Below, piece after piece: positions 56,555 through 64,000 of a stretch of 64,000 bases of DNA (its first letter is position 1; the number at the start of each line of letters is the position of its first letter). This DNA comes from Takakia lepidozioides. Lineage: Eukaryota; Streptophyta; Takakiopsida; Takakiales; Takakiaceae. Location: assembly GCA_030704615.1 (NCBI GenBank), contig CM060732.1, positions 17,174,001 through 17,238,000 on the forward strand, written 5' to 3'. The position numbers were made by a program, and so were the translations under genes. The notes below the pieces were generated by a model. The model made no database searches, was not told where the DNA came from, and was given only the letters and a program-made list of their open reading frames with translations.

Positions 56555-58430
56555 TGGTCATTATGACGTTTCTTTCTTTCTCGTCCCATAAGCTCTTTGA
56601 GCTTCCCGCAGATGTTATTAGTACCATTTCATTTCATTTCTCTTCCAAAAGGCTTTCGATTCAGTCCCTCAGGCCCTTCTTCTTGAAAGATAACTTACGA
56701 TAGAGGTCCCTCCGGACTTCAAATGGGCCATTTATCCATGTTCGGGACTTTCATTGGCATGGTCAAGATTGCAGGGAGTTCTCAGCAGAGGTGCACAACA
56801 GCATTGGGGTCAAACAGGGCTGCCCTCTCTCACTTACCCTATTTGGCATCTACATAGATGCTTTGGAAGGATATATTGGAAAGAATAATGGAGTGGGGGT
56901 GCTTTTGGCTGGCGGACTAACACAATCAGTACATCTCTACGCTGATGATGTTGTTCTACTGGCACAATCGTCCTACAACACCTTAGCATCCTAGAAGATT
57001 TCTCCAAAGGCTACATGTTGCATGTCAACCTAAGCAAAACTAAGATCATGGTTTTCAGTGGCCATGCAGATTGGAGATTCCTCTTCAACCAGCAAGAGCT
57101 TGATGTCACGAAATCACACCCATATCTGGGGCTGGTCATCCACTCACCCAAATTACAATTTGCATCGACTGCCATGGACAGATGGACAAAGGGCAAGGCT
57201 GCTGCCATATGCCTTCAGGCTAAATGCAAATAACTACACCTGCACCAACCCCCCACCAAAAAGTGGCTCTTCGACTCGGTTGTCACCCCTGCCGCAACTT
57301 ATGGATGTGAAATCTGGGCACTTGATGTCCCAGTTTCCTAGTGGGCAAAAAATCTTGAACCGCTGCAATCGTCTTTCCTCCAAGGAATGCTCGGAGCTAG
57401 AGGGACAACACCATCACAAATTCTATGTGCGTATATTACATGCATCCCACTTCAAACTGAGGCCATCTTCCGGCTTACGATCTGTCTTACAAGGTTATAA
57501 GCTCTTCCACTCAAAGGGTTGACAGCCTGGGCATCTATCAGGCTCAAACAGCTGGTTTCAAGCACTCTTGGTATGCTCAGGTGTCCAGCGTTTTAGAGCG
57601 CAATGGAGTTTCCCTACGGCCACAAAATATGGGGTGTCCAAACAGGACTGCAATAGATGCATCAGAAGAGAACTTATGGAACTGCACATCAGGCGGACAT
57701 GGAAACCAGCCATTCTAACAACAAAACTGCACTTCTAGTGGGAGACATTCTTGGTGACGAGAGGATTTTGCGGCCTAATTATCTGTCTGCAGCTCTATCT
57801 CCCTCCCCCTCTTCTGAGGCATTGGGGAGGTTCAGGGTTTATTCCCACAGCCTGGAGAGAGAGACTAGTAGGTGGGAAAATCTGCAATGTGACGATCGTC
57901 TATGCCCCGCTTGCGCTGGGAACTACAAGGAAATGGAAAGTGAAGAACATTTCTTCTTTCACTGCCCTTTATACCATGAGATCCATGGAGATTCAATTCC
58001 ATTATGAGGATCAGAAATGTTAGGCAGCTTACTTGCATCAAGTGTTGACTCTTAGACAATCCCTTGAGCTTTAGTTGCTTTTGGTTGTTTGTGAAAGTGA
58101 AGGACATTCTTTCTTTCCCTGCCTTTTATACTACGAGATCCGTGGGAGATTCAACTGTCTATTCCAGGATAATCAATCGCTCACAGAGGCCTTCCATTAC
58201 GGCAGCTTACCTGCACGAAGCGTTGACCCTTAGACAATTCCTTGAGCTGTAGTTACTTTAGGGCTGTTTGTGGCCCCTCTCTCTTTCTTGTTTCTTTCTT
58301 CCTCTCGTCCCATAAGCTCTATGAGCTTCTTGCGGACGTTATAAAGTACCATTTCATTTCTTCCAAAAGCTCTTTGAGCTTCCCCTGGATGTTATAAAGT
58401 ACCATTTCATTTCTCTTTCTTTCTTAAAGT
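56555..58430 (+). mobile_element. LINE-II copies: a lone tail, an RT-to-tail copy, and two short 3' fragments
   Basis: 56555-56645 is a tail alone. 56646-58100 starts at KAFDSVPQALLLER, contains IGVKQGCPLSLTLFGIYIDA and HLYADDVVLLAQSS (YADD), then the C-terminal EMESEEHFFFHCPLYHEIHG; this part ends without a tail. 58101-58350 repeats the last 70 codons plus a tail. 58351-58430 is a further tail. Confidence 0.82.
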
Positions 58431-58465
58431 TGAAATGAAATGAAATGTTAAATAATGCTAACAAA

Positions 58466-59213
58466 GCTCCGGCCACACCTCGAGTTAGGAAAAATGTTAA
58501 GACCAGAGTTAACACCAAGTTACCCGCACGTCCTACGAAACCCTAATTTAGCTGTACTTTAACATTGAGTTATCATTCATGTAAACTCCTTCCCGTTCAC
58601 ACTTGAGCGTTGGTGGTACGTGGCTCTCCATGGTGGCCCTACCATCATGTCTACTCATTCACACCTGGTGTGATGGCGGCGGGATGGCAACTCAGTGTTA
58701 CGCCGTCTCTCCTGTTCCCATCTGGTCCTCTACCTCGCTCTTCCAGCGTTGTTTCTTTGTTTGTTTTTGCTCTCTGGATGCTCTCATTTCGCTAGCTGTT
58801 CTTGCATAGAAATGGATACGCCTCCATCGCCTCCATGGTAGGATTGTACCATGTAGAGCATAGACAGCGTAGTAGAGCGAAGGTGATGCGGGGGGTGACG
58901 AAGGAGGTCCGGGTGATCAAGGGGGAACTTAGGGGAACTTAGGGGAACATAAGGGAATGCCAAAAGGGGGGAAACGTAGGGAATGCTACATAACACCATG
59001 TTATTTGGCCTGTTTCTGTGGTGATAGCTTAACACTGTCATTTCAATGTATATGAAATAAATACTTAACATTGAGTGTTAATTATCATTTTCCTAACATC
59101 AACTTGTCTCCGCCCCAATCTGATGTTAGCTACCACCGGCAGGTGTGGATCCAGAGCGAAATTTTTTTTTTATAACTTCCTTTTAATATTGAGTTAACTC
59201 CTGTGGCCGGAGC
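58466..59213. mobile_element. MITE-like element with inverted ends
   Basis: About 750 bp bounded by GCTCCGGCCACA (left) and TGTGGCCGGAGC (right), with a further partly matching GAGTTA/TAACTC inside each end. The interior has repeated TAACATTGAGTTATCAT-type words and no coding capacity. No target duplication was recognised, so class is unknown. Confidence 0.55.
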
Positions 59214-59405
59214 CCAACCAGGATATGTATTCCAGTGCCACCTATGTAGTCCTACTTAGCAAAAATGGTGTGATTACACTGCCGATCACACTCTAGGACG
59301 AGAGAAAATTTATTATGTCCATAGGAAGCACAAGGCTTATGGGACGAGTGTCACATGCAGGTAAATGTGAACACTTGTAGTCCTCATAGCTCAAGGCCTC
59401 TAACA
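59214..59405. other. Short unique stretch
   Basis: Nothing recognised. Confidence 0.35.
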
Positions 59406-60825
59406 AGGTTAGAGGAGAAATGAAATGATACTTTATAATGTCCGCAAAAGGCTCAAAGAGCTTATTGGACATAAGAAAGCATGAAACAAGAAATAGAGAA
59501 GGGCCCTCCACAAGCACCAAAATCAAGGCATTGTCTAATGCAGATATGATGCTAAGCATTTCTGATCCTCGTAATGGAAGACCTCTGTATCTCAGAATAG
59601 ATAATAGAATCTTTCATGGATCTCATAGTAAAGAGGACACTGAAAGAAGAAATGTTCTTCCAGACAGGATCTCTATAACTTTGACTAAGAGAGGAAATGA
59701 AATGAAATGAAATGGTACGTTATAACATCCGCGGAAAGCTCAAAGAGCTTATGGGACAAAATGGAAAAACCATGAGAGAAGAAATGATCCCTTGAGCAGT
59801 AGTTTTTGGGCTGTTTCTTTTTTGGCTCTGGTTTTGTCTAAGGGTGAAGAACTCGTGTAGATAAGCTGCAAGGCATTTCTGATCCTCATAGTGGAAGACT
59901 TTAGTGAGAGATTAATTCCGTGGAATAGACAATGGAATCTCCCATGGATCTCATAATATAGAGGGCAATAAAAGAAGAAGCATTCTTCAGTTTCAATTTC
60001 CTAGTTGTGCCCGGTGTAAGCTGGGCATAGGCGGTCCTCCCGTTGCACGTTTTCCCATCTGTCAATCTCTACCCGTAGATTGTGGGAGCCCATCCTAAAC
60101 CGCCCCAATGCCCTCAGGAGGGAAGGAGATAAAGGCGCCAAAAGGTACTTGGGCCACAAGATTCTATCATCACGGAGAACCAAGAATGTCTCTCGATAGA
60201 AATGGAGCTTTGTTGTGAGATTGGGTAGCTTCCAAGTTCTCCTGACATGTAGTTCCATAAGTTCCCCTCTAATGAGTTTGTTGCGATCCTGTTTTGGATG
60301 TGATTTCCACCCCTTCTGGATTCTCTGACAATAGTGAAGCAATAGAGAGTCCATTGCGTTCAAAGAAACTGCACACTCGAACATACCAAGAGTGCTTGGA
60401 ATCTGCTATTTTGAGGCCACTTGCGAGGGCTCTTGCCACGAGCCCCTTGGGTGGAAGGGCTTGTAACCTATTAAGAAAGATTATAAGCCAGCCTCGGTTT
60501 GAAGTGGCACGCATGCAAACTCTGCCCATCAGATGTGAGATGGAATTGTGCCTCTTGGCGCCAAGCATTACTTGGAAAAAAGATGACTCAGATTTTTTTC
60601 TCACCAGAAAAACTGGAACACCAGGTGCCCAAAACTCACAACCAATAAGTGGTGGCCGGGGTGACAACACTATCAAATAGCCCCTTTTTAGTTTGGAGGT
60701 GGTGCAATTGTATTTGTTTGCATTTGGCCTCAAAGCGGATGGAGGCCGCCTTGCCCTTCGTCAATCTATCTAGGGTAGTTGATGCAAACTGAATTTGGAA
60801 GAGTGGATAACCAAACCCAGATTGT
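59406..60825 (-). mobile_element. LINE-II copies on the - strand
   Basis: 59406-59690 and 59691-59800 hold tails (complement of CCCATAAGCTCTTTGAGCTT) and a short ORF2 end. 59830-60825 is a longer ORF2 C-terminal region: on the - strand GREPANKYN-like text is followed by HLMGRVCMRATSNRGWLIIF, MELHVRRTWKLPNLTTKLHF and ENVQREDRLCPAYTGHN. The copy continues beyond the insertion at 60826-63725 into 63726-64000. Confidence 0.8.
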
Positions 60826-60896
60826 CGTGCGCATACATATCCTACACAACTACATTGTCACACAACACATACAAAAGACACACATAATATCACAAT

Positions 60897-61217
60897 TGAA
60901 AGAGTAACTTACACAAACCACATAACATGTAAGCTTTGCATAAAACAAAATCTTCACTCTCATCACAGGAGTCGAGCCCAGTGCACCCCATGCCATGGGG
61001 AATCCACACTACAACGCCATAGCCAGACGCAGGAGACTCAATTTGAGAAAGTTGTGCCTCACCACACCCATATGCCTAAACATACCTGGCTCCCTGGATT
61101 GACACTTGGGTCAAACCCAAGTGTCAATACATAAAAACTATTTATATTATAGCTAGTTTCACACCAGTTTAAATTAGCTAGTTTTACTAATTTCACTAGT
61201 ATAAAAACCTTTTGTCA
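60897..61217 (+). repeat. Left LTR-like repeat
   Basis: Starts TGAAAGAGTAACTTACACAA and ends CTTTTGTCA. Shares GGAGTCGAGCC, CTACAACGCCATAGCC and CCCAAGTGTCAATA with the right copy. Confidence 0.65.
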
Positions 61218-63398
61218 AACAAGAGCAAACCGGGGTGCCTATAGGGCAAATAAAAAGGTCTAACCAAAAGAATTACATGTAGGAAGGTAAATCCCCATAG
61301 TATTGCCCTCCAATCCAATATTAAAAACATCCAAAACATTACCTGCATGGAGGTAACTTTCTATCCTCTGAACGAAAGGGATTACCTTCCTGAAGGTAAT
61401 ACCTATTTTGTGGCAGGCTAGTTAGCTCTAACCCTTTATTTTTTACTAGCTACCTCCTAAAGACCCCACAATATGAGTACAAATATCTCAAATTATTATT
61501 ATTATTATTTTTTTTGGCTCACTTGAAAAATTTCCCAAAATCAAATTACAGTTATTGGTTCCCTTTGAGCGCGCTCAGTCCATTCAGGTTGATGTTCCTA
61601 AAAAAAAGTAAAAGAAAAAGAAAAAGTAAAGTAACTTATGGTGTCACTTCACCACAAGGGCTACTTTCCTTCCAGCTGCACACCTTCATGACACACCAGA
61701 CCGTGATTTGAACCCACAACCACATCCAACGTGGTATGTGCCCATTACCACTGGGCTACATGCTGGTTGTCATTGCTTTCCTAATTGGAAACGGTTGAAA
61801 ACTCACACCTATTGTCAACACGTTTCGACTTTCAAAATCCAATCTTCAAAAATGTTGAACAGTATAAATATACCCAATGCTTGAAAGCAACGGTAATTAT
61901 CTATGTCAAAGCTCAACCAGCTTTCACCCTGCAACGCACAGCCTGAAGAGGGATACTAATAAGGTTAGTCATGGCGGCAGGGACACCTTGCCTCTACTGG
62001 CCAAGTGGCTTTTGCTCTTCGCACCTTGCAACCTGGATCAACTGATGGTGTTATGTAGTCGCCAAAAAACCAACCTAAATCAAGTCTCGTAGCGTGGGTA
62101 CGGCAGGCTCTGTGTGGAAAAGGGAACCTTCACCGAATGCCCACGCAGGTTTATCAAATAACTACTGTAGCCGCCCACACCTAGTAATGCAAAATTTCAT
62201 CACAAGTAGGTTGCTGCTACGCAGCTGGCTACGGGCTGGCCTTTCGCTGTGTTCACCCACTAGGCTTCCTTCCTTGGACACCCATGCGACGACTTATGCC
62301 TCCAATCATAAGCTACAGATGTCTTTTGAATTGTTAACTCTCACCTTGGCACCCTCGTACCTGAGAAACGCCGATCTCACTGAAGACATTTCTATTGATT
62401 TAAAGGCAATTCTAGGACGTGAAGTGAAGTTCAACAACAAGTCGAAACCCAAAAAAAAAAACGATTAAGGCAATGCAGGGGCCACCGTGTTCACAAACCG
62501 TGTCCTGATCGACATTGCCCAATGACTTGAAAATTTCTAGCTTATTTCACAACTTGGTTCAGCGGCAGTGTTTAATTAAAAAACCTCCTCTTTTCCATCG
62601 GCAGGGAATAATCGTGGCAGCTCCTCTTCTTGCCCAAACCCATCTGAGCCAGAAATTTTTGTACCCGAGTATCGTCCAACGCTACTGCCAGCCACCTTAG
62701 ACCACCTTAAAATTTTCATTGAAGTGGCTCATGACGATAATCCCCAATCTCGGCTGCCCCTTGCTTCGTCAGTTTATGAAAGCCCCAGTATATTCTAATT
62801 TGCAATGACTACTATGATGTCTGCTGCCCCAATCGAATATCCGACCAAGTGATCTAGCTTTCGCAACATTTTATGAAGACAAAATTCCACGAGACAACTT
62901 TGTTGTTTTCACCAACTTGCCGAGCAACAGTCGACCTCTGGCCCTGTGTCGACAATCATGACTAAATGACGAAGATAGCTCCAAGGGCAGCTGATCCAAC
63001 CAGAGCAGGATAGTCTAAGCAACATCTACATGCCACATAGCGAAATATATGTACGCATATCCACCAAACGGCCAGTACCCTCAACCAGCTTCATGCTCCG
63101 CCTTATAGCGTCAAATACACATATCGAGTTCTGATGCCATAATGATTCAACATCCACTGATTAACCACAAAAAGGTCGCTCGCGTTGAACCTGACAAACT
63201 GGTTGATACGACAGCAAGTTCCGTAACCAAGCGGTGGCCGTACAACAATCGCCGCTCCCTCTTAATCACTTAACAACGTTCCATCTAACTAAAGAGTGCC
63301 TGAATGCCAGTAATCTCTACAACCTTGCCATCACAAGCTTCAAAACCAACTAAATTCGTATTTGGCACTCACAGATGCAAGCACAACTCTTTCTTGAG
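61218..63398. other. Interior of the LTR-like insertion
   Basis: No recognised coding domain. A 124-codon ORF at 62094-62468 has no motif I know. It contains the SINE-like sequence listed separately. Confidence 0.4.
61600..61790 (-). repeat. tRNA-derived SINE-like sequence
   Basis: On the - strand, TAGCCCAGTGGTAATGGGC matches an RNA polymerase III A box (TRGYNNARNGG), and about 40 bases on GGTTCAAATC matches a B box (GGTTCRANNC). The 3' end carries a T-rich tail (the + strand shows AAAAAAAGTAAAAGAAAAAG). It is not a functional tRNA: no acceptor stem can be drawn. Confidence 0.6.
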
Positions 63399-63720
63399 TG
63401 AAAGAGTAACTTACACAAACCACAACCTGTAAGCTTTGCATTAAACAAATCTCCACTCATCATAGGAGTCGAGCCAAGTGCACCCTATGATATGGGGAAT
63501 CCAATACTACAACGCCATAGCCATACGCGGAAGGCTCAACTCAAGAAAGTTGAGCCTCACCGCGTCTGCCGCCCTAGATGCCTAAACATATCTTGACCCT
63601 TGGATTGATACTTGTGCCAAGCCCAAGTGTCAATATATTCCATTTATTTTCTAGATAGTTTCACACTAATGTTAAACTAGTTAGTTTTACTAATTTCACT
63701 AGTATAAAAACCACTTGACA
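63399..63720 (+). repeat. Right LTR-like repeat
   Basis: Starts TGAAAGAGTAACTTACACAA and ends CCACTTGACA; partner of the repeat at 60897. Confidence 0.65.
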
Positions 63721-63725
63721 AAATA

Positions 63726-64000
63726 TTGGTATGATTTGACAATCTCAATTTCCTGTTGGTTGAAAATGAATCTGCGGTCCGCCTGGCCATTGAAAACCAT
63801 GATTTTGGTTTTGCTAAGATTGACTTGCAACCCATAGTCTTTGGAAAACTCTTCCAAGATGCAAAGATGGCGTTGCAGGAAGACAGGAGATTGTGCCAAG
63901 AGGGCAACACCATCAGCGTAGAGAAGATCTAATTGCATTGGTCCCCCATCCAACAACACCCCAACTCCATGGTTTTTTGAGATGTAACCCTCCAAAGCGT
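63726..64000 (-). mobile_element. LINE-II RT fragment running off the window
   Basis: On the - strand it reads YISKNHGVGVLLDGGPMQL, LLYADGVALLAQSPVFLQRH and QVNLSKTKIMVFNGQADRRF. The catalytic YADD is YADG here, so this copy is inactive. It is the upstream part of the LINE-II copy at 59830-60825. Confidence 0.85.

Larger units (their letters stand above)
60826..63725. mobile_element. 2.9-kb insertion with LTR-like direct repeats, splitting a LINE-II copy
   Basis: The LINE RT text is broken exactly here: GGTTATCCACTC (- strand) on the left and GAGATTGTCAAATCATACCA on the right are adjacent in the copy at 51080-51120. Direct repeats 60897-61217 (321 bp) and 63399-63720 (322 bp) both begin TGAAAGAGTAACTTACAC and end in CA, as LTRs do, but differ at perhaps 15-20% of positions, so the insertion is old. 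About 70 bp of extra sequence precedes the left repeat. No clear primer-binding site, polypurine tract or polymerase was found inside. Confidence 0.55.

Noticed and set aside
61690-61770. A tRNA gene on the - strand
   Set aside because: A and B boxes are present but no cloverleaf or acceptor stem forms; a SINE fits better.

Overview
This is eukaryotic, intron-bearing, transposon-saturated DNA. Two host genes point to the organism. One (21790-24958) has the TPR-plus-thioredoxin-like layout of plant TTL proteins. Another (32499-54847) carries an axonemal dynein light-chain type domain, expected only where cells have motile cilia. Together with TE-filled long introns this suggests a streptophyte with swimming sperm, most likely a charophyte alga such as Chara, though bryophytes or ferns cannot be excluded from sequence alone. 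No rRNA gene, tRNA gene or CRISPR array was seen.

Region 1 (about 1-21250) is a decayed Ty3/gypsy retrotransposon in the + direction: gag with two zinc knuckles, protease, a C5-cytosine DNA methyltransferase domain, reverse transcriptase/RNase H, integrase, and a C-terminal GPY-like segment ending in a PHD finger. Its methyltransferase is split by an 11.6-kb Mutator-like (MULE) DNA transposon (about 5304-16880). That MULE carries a degenerate transposase on the - strand and, divergently, a roughly 10-exon accessory gene. The accessory protein joins a ParB-like WDDNHR motif region, an AT-hook-like stretch and an N6/N4-type methyltransferase-like fold. One intron of this gene holds seven near-perfect palindromes in roughly 300-bp repeats. 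So a transposon with one type of DNA-methyltransferase gene has landed inside the methyltransferase of another. This nest is the most interesting part of the window.

Region 2 (about 21790-30200) holds a TTL-like gene that lacks its central TPR block and has two frameshifts, then an intact-looking three-exon, 247-aa gene on the - strand (27067-29241) that I could not name. A 640-bp spacer separates its start from a + strand ORF.

Region 3 (32499-54847) is an eight-exon gene whose exon phases all agree, giving about 969 aa. It resembles AXDND1-type axonemal dynein light-chain domain proteins. Its sixth intron (37705-53332, 15.6 kb) is almost wholly nested LINE copies plus a 1.18-kb TRIM-like LTR element. 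Two LINE lineages recur through the window. LINE-I ends in a tail containing GGCCACAAGGCTACGGCAAA. LINE-II ends in CCCATAAGCTCTTTGAGCTT followed by (ATTTC)n.

Region 4 (54848-64000) has no confident gene. It holds more LINE-II copies, a 750-bp MITE-like element with inverted ends, and a 2.9-kb insertion with 321/322-bp LTR-like direct repeats and a tRNA-derived SINE-like sequence inside.
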